A DNA stretch of 60,000 nucleotides from Nymphaea colorata (lineage: Eukaryota > Streptophyta > Magnoliopsida > Nymphaeales > Nymphaeaceae). Positions 32,149 to 44,344 of this stretch are shown here, piece after piece (positions within the stretch are counted from its first letter, which is position 1; each line of letters opens with the position of its first letter). Location of the stretch: contig NC_045146.1 in assembly GCF_008831285.2 (NCBI RefSeq), positions 18,781,149 to 18,841,148 of the forward strand, in the 5' to 3' direction. The translations under genes were made by a program, and so were the position numbers. The notes under the pieces were generated by a model, which had not been told where the DNA came from, did no database searches, and saw only the letters and a program-made list of their open reading frames with translations.

Positions 32149-33140
32149 AACAATTACACAACCAAGAACTCCAAGCAACATAATGCTGACTAACCAACAT
32201 AATGCAGCAATATCATTTGAAAATGCACTAACAATTACATAACCAAGAACACCAAGCCAATTTGCACAATGCAAAAACAAGGACGCAACCATCTGTCAAA
32301 ATTTAATTCCACGGCCAGCAACCGGAGCCAAGTCGGATCGGCAAGTTGGGCAGGAGTAAGTTCCACAGAACAACCACTCGAAGAGACATGAACAATGGTA
32401 AGTATGGTGGCATGTGGTGACAACGATGTGATCAGTCGAATTGAACTCTTCACAGCATATGGCACAGTCATCATCGCGAAGGTGCTCGGGGAGCTGATCC
32501 ATGTTTGCCACTGGGTTTACCAGCCTCTTTGTCACTTGTCTCTATCATGCATTCTACACGGAGCTCCATAAAGACAGTCCAAAGAGATGGGTTGTCATTA
32601 CTTACTTCTTCCATCTTGCTCATAATGGTTCCAGCAACCTCAGCTTTCGCCTTCTCTGCAGCCTCGGCATCCATATCCATGTCAACATGGAGGGTATCGT
32701 AGGCCAGTTGCTGCACATAATTAATATCACAGATTTGCGTAGAATAACTGGTGACAATATTCTGCTCATAGCAGCGTTGGCTTTTTGTCACCTCACCATC
32801 ATCCCCGATGACGTTCAACATATCTTTCAGCACGAACCCTATATTTACTAAGAACCTGCTCTCTGTTGAGTGGCTGCTTGCTCCTGGGGCCTTCATTGTT
32901 GCAATGGAGCTCTTCACTTTGATGTGAATCTCCATCTCTTTTTTGGAAGAGATGCCTTCTATTGGGGAGAGGACATCAGACTCGATCATCCTGGTATTTA
33001 TAGAGGAGATGCCTTGGACGCTTTTCAATTTATTTGTTTCTTATTCATTTCGTTTTTTGATGTTGGGATTATTAGTTTCTTACGTGTTTAAACTTTCCCT
33101 AATTTTTATGTTGTGAAATAGCTTCTGATTTTTGTGCATA
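32149..33140. repeat. Duplication block U, copy 3 (truncated)
   Basis: Contains the 3' flank, the RING gene and promoter, then only a short piece of upstream DNA (to ttttgtgcatattttta). The microsatellites and the distal half of the block are missing. Confidence 0.8.
32296..32935 (-). pseudogene. RING-H2 gene, copy 3, one 5-bp deletion
   Basis: From ATG at 32935 (MEIHIKV) the frame stays open for about 150 codons and closely follows the intact gene. Near 32497 five bases (gcagc in the intact copy) are missing, so the frame runs into SAPRAPSR and a stop. In the shifted frame the RING-H2 finger is complete, with Cys/His ligands CAICC, TCHHTYHCSC and CPTC. A single small indel therefore separates this copy from an intact gene. 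A non-homologous start upstream of 32935 is ignored. The TATA box is at 32995-33002. Confidence 0.85.
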
Positions 33141-33159
33141 TTTTTATACGTGGATTTCA

Positions 33160-33365
33160 TATATTTTGTTTTATTTTTTTTTTTTTGGTACAAAGGAGTG
33201 GTTTAGAACCGCATTAACTAACTATAGCACGAGATCGAGCTACACCAATCAGATCTTCCTCAATCAATCGATACAAATGACCAAGTGGATTTGTAAGAAT
33301 TGTCACTCCAAAAGATCCTTGAAAAGCTCATGAGGCAAGAAAATCTGCACACATATTAGCTTCTC
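33160..33365 (-). mobile_element. 3' end of a LINE (RNase H tail plus poly-A)
   Basis: The minus strand reads EANMCADFLAS, a stop, then FQGSFGVTILTNPLGHLY and further to ARSRAIVS and a stop, followed by a run of A (33168-33183, seen as T on the plus strand). This is the usual C-terminal end of the RNase H domain carried by many plant L1-type LINEs. The piece is a 5'-truncated insertion, which is normal for LINEs. The flanking tacgtggatttcatatattt also occurs at 25678, so the insertion lies within another small duplicated piece. Confidence 0.6.
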
Positions 33366-34028
33366 TATATCATTAATTCCTTATCACTTTGTCTGTTCCT
33401 GATGGCTGGCTGGCTCTGACTAAATACTTTTCCAATACTAAGAGCGGACACCAAGTGAACATTGATAATTGAGATGTTTATTGATAGATACAGCAGAAAA
33501 GGTACAGTAGAAAAGTTTTGAGAATTATGGAGGAAATCTCAATGCTCAAGTGACTGCAATTTTACAGTACAGAAAGTTTACAAGGGGGAAATTGGAAGCA
33601 GGAACAGTCCGACCATTGTGCTATCCCCTAGGAGATAAGTTTTTAAGGACTATCCTTAAGTGATTTAGTTTGCATGAATGCTAACACTCAAACCCAAAAA
33701 ACTAATGAAACATGATGGTGAGATACTTTTGGTTTACCATTAAGTTGGTGATTGTTTCAAAATCCGACTTGTCGGCTACTAAAAGTGTACAACTGAAAAT
33801 CTTGGGAAGGATCCCCTTTATCTTTAAGTTGCTCCTTAAGTATGTAGCAATCCCAGATTGCATAATAATGTTGTATTGCGGACCATGGATATATTGACGT
33901 TCATAACCCATGTAGATAAGACTGTCATTCACATTATTGAAGGTTTAACCTTTAAGCATGAATCCTTATTCATGTAAACATAAATGACAATAGACTCTTT
34001 CAAGACACGCAAGAACTTTTGTTTTGAA

Positions 34029-34099
<71 letters not shown>

Positions 34100-34230
34100 G
34101 AAATTGAAATATTTGACTATGTTTTAATTTAGAACATGTGATCATTATTTAGAATTTGAGTTGTGGGGTCAGTGCACGGAACATGCATACTCCAAAAAAA
34201 AAGGGGATATTTCTGAAATTATAGAAAAAA
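33366..34230. repeat. Duplication block K, copy 3
   Basis: Direct repeat of 8030-8900, beginning at tatatcattaattccttatc. The minus-strand frame is conserved here too (YLRSNLKIKGILPKI, then SDFETITNLMVN). A TA microsatellite occupies 34034-34097. Confidence 0.75.
34034..34097. repeat. (TA)n microsatellite
   Basis: About 32 TA units, the longest in the window. Confidence 0.95.
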
Positions 34231-34269
34231 ATGACTTTTGAGTGTTAGTTTGTTTTCAAATTACAAATT

Positions 34270-35150
34270 TTGATTGTTCACATGCAACTTAGAAAACTCA
34301 AATTAGAGACCAAGAACAGCAAACCAAAGAAAATGCTTAACAGTACAATGGTGCAGTCCAAATTAATGAATTGGTAGGAAGAATCGTGCATTAAATTAAC
34401 TTCATCAAACGACTCTGGAAGCAAAAAAAGGATACCCAGTATTTGCAGTTGCATGTGAACAGGTGCTATTGGGTTAGCTTGGGAGATATGTGACAAAACA
34501 ACTTCCTCTCCTTCTTGCGCGAATGCAACTTTCATGTACTTCCTTCTTCGTGTATGGGCAGGACAGCATTGTGACTTGTCATCACAACCTCGGCAAAAGG
34601 GGATGTAAAGCCTGAAACATGATAGAGTGGTAAAGCTTTAACTGAACATAACGACTGCACTCATATAACTTGACCAAGCACATTTAATTGCCGAAATAAC
34701 TTTTTTTCCCGGTCTTTCATCTCTGTACATTGCAGGATGCTTTGGTTTCTCTGGAGCTTGTTGTGTAGCACCTGGCTGCTGGTTTCTCCCCATATCAATG
34801 TGGACTTGTTTTTTTTTTTCTTTTGGCTGTTCAATGTATTCATCCAGGCAAAGAAGTGGCTGTAACAGAAGTTCTTCGGAAATCTTCCTAAGGCCCTGTG
34901 CTTGCTATGAAAAGCACTGGTAGAAGCACCCAAAAAATCGGGAGAACTTCTGTGGCTTCATTACAGAAATGTCATTCTCTTGTAATTTATCCATCAAGTG
35001 GCATGTACCGAGGGAATCAGTTGCCACATAACTGCTCCCTCCAAGTACAATGGTGGGTGGCGGCGTTGTCTCCAGAGGAGTAAGAGATGTGTGGAAGATA
35101 GATAGCATCTCAATGACTTGCTGAAACCCCAGGCGACTGTGACGAGTTTA
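34270..35150. repeat. Duplication block P, copy 3 (single, no palindrome)
   Basis: It carries one membrane-protein exon (minus strand, 34450-34290), then the stretch that forms a palindrome arm at 10451-11908, here in single copy and including the 230 bp lost from one arm there. It ends with the unidentified segment (minus strand SYVATDSLGTCHLMDKLQEN, about 35045-34930). The kinase exons themselves are not present; similarity stops around gtctccagaggag (35070). Confidence 0.7.
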
Positions 35151-35219
35151 AGTCAAGCACCAACAGGTTGTATCACTGTGATGTGGTGAAAATGACATTG
35201 GCCAAATCAAATTAAACTT

Positions 35220-35532
35220 TGTTTTCCACCAGCACCGTCATTTTTGTATGGTCTACGATTTTTGTGGAAACAATGTCAAATATCGGTTAATCAAAAGCAG
35301 TAATTTGACAATGTGAACTCAAGTAGTGACAAATTCAAAAAGTAAGACGAGAAAAATTGCCAACTTCTTAAACTCTTTCTTGAATATCAAAACATGAAAT
35401 ATGAAACTTCTACTAATAAATGAGCAGGACATGACCAACATATAACTAATGATTTAATGGGCCACTTTTTTTTTTTTATAATCTCTGCACTTGCACACAT
35501 AAGCATAATTAAGTTCTCTCAAAACTTGGTGC
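35220..35532 (-). repeat. Duplication block U, copy 4, distal part (inverted)
   Basis: Reverse complement of 13340-13690. It continues at 41437 on the other side of the LTR element. Joined conceptually, the two parts give one continuous inverted block. Confidence 0.85.
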
Positions 35533-35537
35533 ATTTT

Positions 35538-35937
35538 TGTTGCAGTGACAAGCTTCTCAACTGGTTCACCACCGGATGCTTCAGACATAGGCTTCAAGTG
35601 ACTAACTGCAGAGATGTAAGAGAGAAAGAGAGAGAGAGAGAGGAGGGAGAAGAAGAAATAGAAGAGCAAAATAGATACCATCAGATTTAGGGGTTTGCTT
35701 CTAAGGGCTTCTCTAGGGTAAGTAACGAGAGATCAACCCTAATAGAGAGTTGCTGGGCTTAAATAGGCCAGCCCCTTAGGTTTTCCCCTCAGCCCAGCGG
35801 CGGTTAGTGTGAGAGATTTTTAGGAAAAAAATTTAGATAAAGATGAACTTTATCTAATGAAATGTTGTTGAGTTAATTTCGTAACTGCAAGGCAGTTACG
35901 AGATATCCAGATAAGGCTCAATGGCCACTATCCAACA
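35538..35937 (-). repeat. LTR at the 3' end of the LARD (left)
   Basis: 400 bp, ending ...ctatccaaca on the plus strand. It matches 41014-41436 except for a changed 20-30 bp stretch near its left end and small indels. It contains a GA microsatellite (35628-35645). Confidence 0.85.
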
Positions 35938-35949
35938 TCTCCCACTTAG
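35938..35949 (-). promoter_or_regulatory. Polypurine tract of the LARD
   Basis: On the minus strand AAGTGGGAGA immediately precedes the 3' LTR start TGTTGG, the expected site for second-strand priming. Confidence 0.7.
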
Positions 35950-38900
35950 TTATGAGACCGTCAGATTGCTTCCAATATATGTGTGTTTTTTTCATTTAAC
36001 TAGTCACGTGGTTTTCCATAATTGGTTTATCCATCGTAACACAAACTTTATTCAAGGTTTACAGCTAGGTTTTCCATTCAATGGTTTTTCCTTCACAACC
36101 TTCAAGTATTCAATATACTTTACATTAGTTACGAGGTTTCTTTCATGCACAAGTATTTCCATCGTAACAAGTTAAAACTTAGTCTCATGCAAACCATAAA
36201 CTTTACTTACAAATCATCAAGAATTCGCTTTATAATAATGCTAGCAATCATGTACGCATTTGATACGTACATATATATACTCTTCTTGTTCAACAATGAA
36301 ATCAACTTAGATACTTTTCAACCTCCTCACAAGAAGGCAAACCAGGATGTTCTTAGCCCCACATGGGCTACATACTTGCAAATAAATCATTAGGAATTCC
36401 TTTTGATAAAAATGCTAGCAATCATATGAATATGTCTTTTGTTTCATTCATATATATGAAAAATATTTAACTGCCATAAAACATGGCCAACCTGGACTTT
36501 CGTAATATATACTGACAAGCCAAATTAAGAGCTTGTATCAAGTCCAGCACACAAAGTAATATACATTGAAAGCACATGGTATATTTTCCTTTTATTATTT
36601 TCTATAATTACTTTACTCTTTTGACAGCAAGAGTTCCAAAACATTCATTCTATACTCATGCAATACATAATCATATAACAAAACACGTATTTGTTTTCCA
36701 ACAGAACAAAAGGCATATTCAAGTGTGCTCCCACTTATCAAATATTTACATAGTCATCAACTTGATGAGCAATGCCTAATCCTTATTATGACTATTTAAC
36801 AGGATGAGCAATTAACTCATAGTCTATCATACAAGCACTTTTCATCTTGTATACTCTCTCATAAAAAGAATTTCATTTAACTCATCAAGGTCAATACAAA
36901 GCTCCACTAACAAAAGCATGCCATCAATAATTCAAATACCTTCATTCAAGTATTATATAAAATGATCATTGAGATCACTAATAAGCTTCAGTCGATTTAT
37001 TACCAAACTGATTCTTAGTTGGTTCATTACCTTATCACTTATTAACATATTCAATCAATTAAACTTGATCATCAAATTAATAGTTGGTTTTTGTGCATGC
37101 AGCAATGATTCAAATATAACCATGGAGCTTTTGACCATGTGATTTTTATTAATGTTTGAAGAATGGAAGAATTTGAACTAGTTAGTTATTTTTCTATCCA
37201 ATCCATAAATCAATCTACAAGGTGATCAATGAACTCATTACCTAGTCGGTTCATTGCCATATTGATCCTCAGATGAATCTTGCTCAGTTGGTTCATTACC
37301 AAACTGTCCCCAGTCGGTTCATTACCAGACTGATCCTCTGAATGAATTAGATCCTCCAGTAGATCGTTATGATCTCCCACTGGATTATTATCTTTTTTAT
37401 TATTATTCGAACACCTCAATCTCATGCTTAAAAACATCATATACCATACTTTCATTTGGGTATTCAATACACATGTATTCGCAAACATATTCTTTAATTT
37501 CTAGATCTGCATTTGATATGCATTTTGATCTCCAAAGATCTCAGTATGGATCTAATCAGTGTAGATTTCAAGATATTCATGAGTGTTATATTATACCTCA
37601 TGCCAAATATTAAAATCAAATTCATTCTCAAACAAGAACTTGGTTAGTAGCATACTAACATAGTTCGATCCACAAATGAACAAAACATAACATGTTCGGA
37701 TCTAATAGAAACAAAATATGGATGTTTAACCATATATCCAAATATATATGTTCAAATCTGAATCATAGCTGTATGAAGGTGGATTTTAAACAATAAATAG
37801 ATCCAGTTCCAAAAGTCACATCAATTCATATTATATTAGCATAGATCCAAACTAGTAATATCAACAATACCACTGATATGAATTTAAAACACATGATTCT
37901 AATTGAAATATTATACAATACGATTCAACAACCATATTTGGATCAAAGCTAACTCATCTCTCTTTTGAGAAAAAACAAGTAATCATGTACTAGCACTTTT
38001 AGTGCTATAAAACTTCAAATAAATGCATGCTTGCCAATATGAAGTTTAGTTCAAGAGTGTTATATTACATCTCTTAAGCATGCATTAAAAACAAATTCAT
38101 TTTCCTTAAAAAAAAAGCAACTGAAATTTTATTCAATAGTTCTCTAGAATGATCTTTAAACCTATAATGACAACAAATATAACAATACGATCAAATTCAA
38201 AAGCAAACATGATAACATATATTGGAACCAAAGCAAATAGGATATGAATTTTTCTACATATCCAAATAAGTCAGTTTAGATGTGAAGCTAAACTTTATGT
38301 AATGTGAATTTCATCAGTCCAAATATAGAAATTCAGATCAAACCAGTAATATCCACAATACAACTAATCTGAATTTAAAAAGCACAAATGATCCAAATGA
38401 AATATTGTACAACATGATTTCAACAACCATGTTTGGATCCGAACAATAGCCCAATTCTTGAACAAGGTGAAAAAAAAAATTCTTATTCCCTTGAAATCAT
38501 GCATGTCTGTATCCATACTAATCCATTACCCTTAAGAGCAAATAAAGCAAGTCTCCAAATAAAGACATTCAAACTCATATGGGTTTCAGTTCAAGAGTGT
38601 TATTTTACACCTTTTGAACGTACACTCAAAACTAGTTCACCTCAGCAATGGAGTAAATAAAGCCTTGTTCAATAGCATTCTAGAATGATTTGAATTCATA
38701 TCTGCTAGCCTTCTTTGATAAGGGCAAATAAAATTTCATGTACTAGAACAAATCTTCAAATAAAATATTTCATTAATATAGCTTTCATCATGCTTAAGGG
38801 TGTAACCTTACAATTTGGAGCCCATGATCCAACCAAGTTAATCTGGATCTAAATTCATCACGAACCCAACACTATGTTATATGGATCTCACCATGTCTAA

Positions 38901-41000
38901 GAGTGTTGATTTACACCTCTTAGCATACCAACATGCAATAACATAATCAAAGAATATTCTTTCATAATGAGCAACAGAAATATATCTTTTTGCACTTTAG
39001 TACTACTCACATTGAATATGTACAACTCATAAAACCATTAGATCTAAAAATCAATGTTCATCATAATATGTTTAAATATAATATAAATAAGATATAGATC
39101 TTGAACAAGTCAAATCAGATCATGCTCCAAAAGAGTGCAATGTTTAGTGTGAGATCCAAATTCAATAACTAAATGGATATACAAAACAAAGTTTTGGTCT
39201 TATCTCATATCTGCATGGACCTAAGACGATGAATATTCGTATATCAAGTATAATAACATATACTTGAACCAACATAAACAGAATATGAATTTTTAACCAA
39301 TATCCAAACAAATTTAGATCGGAATATGTCATGAGTCAAACTGAATACAAATATGGAACTTGAGCAACAATCAGATCCAAAGCAAAAATTCAAATAATTA
39401 TTTAGATTCAGATCTTACCAATGTGGATCCAGACACAATAATATGAACACTATAATTGATATGTATTTAAAAAAATTAAAGATGATCCAAATTCAAATCC
39501 AATATGAGCGTGTTTCAACATAATATCCACATCCAAATAGGACACAACGTTTATACCACCATTGGGTCATGCACACACAAAATAACAAAATTACATAAGC
39601 ATACATACATGTTGCTAATCATTTTTCAATTTTTCTCAGTTCTGAGTCTCACTCATGAAGTCATTTCTAAATTAATTCTAAGTTATCAATTAAAATAAAA
39701 AAAAACTCAATATTAAATTTTAGAACGTGGGTTTCCCTTCTCATTTTCAAAGTTATTTTCAGAACCCTTTTTCTGCAATTTTCAATCAGCTTTAGGGTAC
39801 TTATATGAAATGGTACATAAAATCTTTACCTTCTGCCGAAATTGCAAAACAACTTTTTGGAACCCTCTTTCAGAAATTTATAATAACTCTATGGGTATTA
39901 CCGCGAAATTTTGTTTAAAATATAGGTTTTCAACTAAATAAACTTTCGCAAGCCACTTTCTGAAAAAAGTTGTTAGGCATTAATTTATGAAAACCATAAC
40001 AGTGCTTTCGAAACTAATGCCGAAATAGTGGACAGAGTTTGTAATTGTTCAAGTTTGGGTATAAAATCCCCTTTGACGCTGAAATTTCTCATTTGCGCGT
40101 TTTCCTTCCCTCTCTTCTCGGGAGCTTTTCTCTCCTCTTGAGAGTTTCTCTCTCCTCTGCGATCGGTTTCGCCCGCCGTGCCTCCGCCGCTGCTGATGTT
40201 CTGTCCGTTTTCCGCCATTACCACGAGGAGACGAAATCCTCTGCTCGTTCTCAGAGAACGACAGGAGCTCCGTCCGGCTGCACGCGTGACATTTCATCAA
40301 CTCGTTCTCAGAGGGCCCGCGCACCACTCTGCTCTTCCCTTTCCTCCGGCCGCAACCGCTTATCCCGTAAGGGAGAGGGCCACCGCCTGTTCCTTTTTTT
40401 TTTTTTTTTTAATAGGGTGTGCAGCCTTCCCTCTCTCACGGCTTTTCTCATCTGAGAAAGAACAGTTTAAAGGCAACTGCACCTCCTAAGGCGGCAGCGT
40501 CCCTTTAGCCCTTATCTATGATTCGGTCATTATAAAAAAAAGGGGTGGTGGGGGGACAGAGAAGAAAAAAAAAAATTCACAAAGTCTTCTGATTTGTGCG
40601 CCCTCTGTCCAAACCCTCTACTTTCTGTTAGCGTCTCCTTTTCAAGCCATGTAACTTTTGTTTTTAAAAAAAAATTGTCTGCTGGGATTACAGGAACAGA
40701 AAGTTATATACTCGTGCAATACTGTCCGGCATAGTATATAAACGTCTCTGTCTACTGAAATTCATGCACAGAAGTTGTTTCTAGTGAACTGCAAGCAACA
40801 TGATACATTCCTCCAAATTGATTTTTAAATTAGCATGCTTCAAACGTTATGCCTTGGTTTTTAGCTTAGCATGCTTCATATACACAACATAATTTTTAAT
40901 CTATGGTCTAGCATACTTTAGTCATTCAAGTTCATACACTATCTGTGCATGGATATTGTCTGAATGTAACTTACCTGTGCCCGACGTTGATCTCCTGTGT
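35950..41000. other. LARD interior, AT-rich and non-coding with a GC-rich patch
   Basis: No retroviral-type motif is seen. Between 37.5 and 39 kb several diverged repeats share words like gagtgttatattacatctct (near 37580, 38060, 38600 and 38900), each followed by an A-rich stretch. A GC-richer patch at 40050-40500 contains Arg-rich or Ser-rich open frames on both strands without recognisable domains. It lies next to the primer-binding side, where gag would start in an autonomous element. Confidence 0.55.
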
Positions 41001-41001
41001 G

Positions 41002-41013
41002 CTCTGATACCAT
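41002..41013 (-). promoter_or_regulatory. Primer-binding site of the LARD
   Basis: Minus strand ATGGTATCAGAGC directly after the 5' LTR end. TGGTATCAGAGC is complementary to the 3' end of plant initiator tRNA-Met. Confidence 0.8.
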
Positions 41014-41436
41014 TGTTGGAGTGAAGGCAGCGGAAGGACGTCTCAACCTCCTCAACTGGTTCACCACCGGATGCTCCAGACTTAGGCTTCAACTGACTAA
41101 CTGCAGAGATGTAAGAGACAGAGACAGAGGAGGAAGAAGAAGAAATAGAAGAGCAAAGTAGATATTGTCAGATTCAGGGGCAAAGGTTTGCTTCTAAGGA
41201 CTCCTCTTGGGTAATCAACGAGAGATCAACCCTAATAGAGAGTTGCTGGGCTTAAACAGGCCAGCCCTTAAGTTTTCCCCTCAAGCCAGCGGCGGTTAGC
41301 GTGAGAGGTTTTTTAGAAAAAAAGTTTAGACAAAGATGAACTTTATGTAGTGAAATGTAGCTGAGTTAATTTCGTAAATGCTAATTGCAAAGCTGTTACC
41401 AGATATCCAGTAAGACTCAATGGCCACTATCCAACA
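41014..41436 (-). repeat. LTR at the 5' end of the LARD (right)
   Basis: 423 bp. Shared with the left LTR: the segments from caactggttcaccaccgg, gagatcaaccctaatagaga and atggccactatccaaca. Confidence 0.85.
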
Positions 41437-42708
41437 ATTTCCACTACCAATTACACATTCACTTCATTGAGGTCAAATTTTTTAGTGCATGTTCACTTTA
41501 AAGACACTCATGCCGAAGAGAGAAGCTGCTCCTTTCCGGAATCTTTAACATCTTAACCCAAACCTAATGCAGTTGGCACCACTACGGACTTAAATTCCGA
41601 GTTACCTTTTGATTGGACAAAAAATCCTGAATCTTGCAGGTCCATCTTATTGCTTTAGTGTAAAATTTGGTTGTCACTTTCCGAATCATAATTGCAACAA
41701 AAAATTGCATATTAGTGAATATATATAGCTTGCAAAATTTGAGTATCTTTCTAGATAAAACAGAGAATTTTCTAACTAATTTAGGGCCTTTTTAAGTTTA
41801 TGTAGGAAAAAAAACCCTCAATCATAATAAGAATATAAAAGAAATATTTGGAATTTATCTCAATGAAACAAGTCAAAATCGTCATCATCTCCACCCAAAC
41901 AAAATGTAAACACTAAAATCCAGATACACTAAACATGAACTCGATACTGAGGAGAACCTAGAAATTCCAAACTAAAAGAAAATCTAAGAAAGGTACCATC
42001 CGCTAGCACTTAGAGTGGGAAAAACATTCAAAATGGTTCCCTAATTAGCAGTGTGGAGGAAAAAATAATAAAATAAGAGAAGAATGGGACTGCTCTCATG
42101 CGGCCACTGTGCATAAAAAATATCAATGGATAGTGGCCAAGAGAGAGAAAGAGAGAGAGAGAGAGAGAGGCTCATGTATGGCCACTGATGTCTGGTGAGT
42201 GTCCATACTGTGATTTCGATGTTGTCTCAGGAAATTTATCTAGGATAAAATTTGATTTCTGAAAAAAAAATATGCCCAAAAATTAGAAGCTATTTCACAA
42301 CATAAAAATTAGGAAAAATTTAAGTAGGTAAGAAACTAATAATCCCAACATCAAAAAAGTAGGTAAGAAACTAATAATCCCAACATCAAAAAACTCAATG
42401 AATAAGCAACAAATAAAAAAAAATTCAAAACAACAATTTGTGAGTACATGAAAAACCACTTCAAACACATCTTTTTCATTTTGGTTTTTTTCCGAAAATG
42501 GTGGGTTTTAAAAGTTTAAATCACTGACTTATTTTTTGTGTTTTATGCATATTTAAAATTAACACACACACAGACAATTTTTATGACTATGATCTAAACC
42601 ACATCCATATTTGTTATTTCATCTAAACCTGAGGTGCAAATTGGCAAGTTAATAATAAAAACGTTGAAGGAATCTCCACTTATTAATTTATTTATAATGG
42701 CATAAGAC

Positions 42709-42716
42709 TATAAATA
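42709..42716 (+). promoter_or_regulatory. TATA box of RING copy 4
   Basis: TATAAATA about 100 bp before the ATG at 42817, matching the intact gene. Confidence 0.5.
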
Positions 42717-42816
42717 CCGGCTTGAGGGAGTCCAATGTTCTCACCCCAATAGAAGAGGAAAAAAGAAAACCTTAGACTTCTTCTACCAACCATTTCTTTC
42801 TTTCAACGAGAGAGAG

Positions 42817-43456
42817 ATGGAGATTGACATCAAAGTGAGGGGCTCCGTTGCAAAAATGAAGCACACCGAAACTATTCACCCAACATAGAGCGGGCTCCTA
42901 GTAGATATAGGATTCTTCCTTAAAGATACGTTGAATGTAGTTGGGGAAGATGGTGAGGTGACAAAGAGCCAACTTTTGTTATGAGCAGAAGATCGTCACC
43001 AGGTACTCTATGCAAATTTGTAATGTTAGTTATGTGGAGCAACTGGCGTACAATATTCTCCACGTTGACATGGATATGGATCCCGAGGCTGCAGAGAAGG
43101 CAAAAGCTGAGATTGCTAAAACCATTATGAGCAAGACGGAAGTGGTAAGTAACGACAAACCATCTCTTTGGACTGTCTTTATGGAAATCCGTGTAGATGC
43201 ATGATAGAGATAATTGACAAAGAGGCTGGTAAACCCAGTGGCAAGCATGGCTGTGATCGGCTCCTCGAGCGCCTTGGCGATTATGACTGTGCCATATGAT
43301 GTGAAGAGTTCAATTCAACCGATCACATCGTCGTCACCACATGCCACCATACTTACAATCATTCATGTCTCTTCCAGTGTGTTCCATGGAACTTACTCCT
43401 GCCCAACTTGCCGATCCGACTTGGCTCCGGTTGCTGGCCGCGGAATTAAATTTTGA
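42817..43456 (+). pseudogene. RING-H2 gene, copy 4, multiply broken
   Basis: It starts MEIDIKVRGSVAKMK, then a stop replaces a codon at about 42886 (CCAACATAG). An insertion of a few T near 42975 shifts the frame. The middle part (VSYVEQLAYN to LWTVFMEIRV) is open. A one-base loss near 43198 gives a double stop. In the finger, the second zinc Cys is replaced by a stop (TGA), a His is changed and the region between the last ligands has a deletion. The end CPTCRSDLAPVAGRGIKF is readable in a third frame. Non-functional. Confidence 0.85.
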
Positions 43457-43711
43457 CAGATGGCTGGGTCCCCATTTTTGCCTTGTGCAAATTGGTTTGG
43501 AGTTTTTGGTTATGTAATTGCTAGTTTGTTTTCAACTGATATTGCGGTGTTATGTTGGTTAATCAACATCATGCCTGGAGGATTTGAAAACTAACTAACA
43601 ATTACATAACCAACATAACGCTGCAATATCATTTGAAAACAAACTAACAATTACATAACCAATAACTCCAAGCCAATTTGCACAAGGCAAAAGCGGGGAC
43701 GCAGCCATCTG

Positions 43712-44344
43712 TCAAAATTTAATTCGGCAGTCAGTGACCAGAGAAAAGACGGATCGACAGGTTGGGCAGGAGTAAGTTCCATGGAACAACCACTTGAAGA
43801 GACATAAACGATGGTAAGTATGGTGGCTTGTCGTCACAATGATGTGATCGGTCGGGCTGAACTCTTTACAGCGTATGGCACAGTCATCATCGCCAAGGCG
43901 CTCGAGGAGCCGATTGCAGCCATGTTTGCCACTAGGTTTACCAGCCTCTTCATCATTTATCTCTATCGTGCATTCTACACGGATCTCCATAAAGACAGTC
44001 CAAAGAGATGGCTTGTCATTCCTCATCACTTCCATCTTGCTCATAATGGTTCTAGCAACCTCAGCTTTCGCCTTCTCTGCAGCCTCAGGATCCATATCCA
44101 TCTCAACGTGGAGGGTATTGTAGGCCAGTTGCTCCGCATGACTAACATCACAAATTTTCATAGAATACTTGGTGACGATCTTCTGCTCATAGCAGCGTTG
44201 GCTCTTTTTTCCCCTCACCATCTTCCCAGATGTCGTTCAAGGTATCTTGCAGGAAGAACCCTCTGTTCACTAGGAACCTCTCTGTTGAGTGAATAGCTTC
44301 GGGGGCTTCTTTTTTGCACCCCTCACTTTGATGTCAATCTCCAT
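43712..44344 (-). pseudogene. RING-H2 gene, copy 5, frameshifted and missing zinc ligands
   Basis: The start at 44344 (MEIDIKVRG) is followed by small deletions that shift the frame, and the N-terminal quarter is scrambled to about 44220. From there 165 codons are open to the normal end. In the RING finger the second Cys (CAICC in the intact gene) is Arg (CAIRC) and the third Cys is Ser (TTSHHTYHRLC), so two zinc ligands are gone. The TATA box is also damaged (44445-44452). Non-functional as a RING protein. Confidence 0.85.

Larger units (their letters stand above)
35538..41436 (-). mobile_element. Large non-autonomous LTR retrotransposon (LARD type), complete
   Basis: The element is 5.9 kb, read on the minus strand. 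Left and right LTRs (35538-35937, 41014-41436) start TGTTGGATAGTGG and end CCAACA or similar, giving TGTTGGA/TCCAACA-type inverted ends. Next to the right LTR lies a primer-binding site complementary to initiator tRNA-Met. Next to the left LTR is a polypurine tract. Flanking bases ATTTT (35533-35537) and ATTTC (41437-41441) form a 5-bp target duplication with one mismatch; undisturbed block U copies read GAAAT (ATTTC inverted) at this point. The 5.1-kb interior has no gag or pol motif in any frame, so it must depend on proteins from another element. Confidence 0.85.
41437..43575 (-). repeat. Duplication block U, copy 4, main part (inverted)
   Basis: It continues the block interrupted by the LARD. 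It contains the distal segment, a GA run (42143-42168), an AC run (42562-42573), the promoter and the RING pseudogene. A 43-bp piece (aagtaggtaagaaactaataatcccaac and neighbours) is tandemly duplicated at 42322-42394. Confidence 0.85.

Noticed and set aside
35454-35681. Minus-strand 75-codon open frame with a hydrophobic start
   Set aside because: It is a chimera of LTR sequence and block U DNA, crossing the LARD insertion point at 35538. The Phe/Ser/Leu-rich start is a GA microsatellite read in reverse.
37560-38960. Possible CRISPR-like spaced repeats
   Set aside because: The repeats are diverged, irregularly spaced and lie within a plant retroelement; CRISPR arrays are not expected in plant nuclear DNA.
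40045-40490. Overlapping Arg/Ser-rich open frames on both strands of the LARD patch
   Set aside because: They overlap one another on opposite strands, have no domain and fit a GC-richer composition. A gag protein would show a zinc knuckle or capsid pattern, and none is visible.
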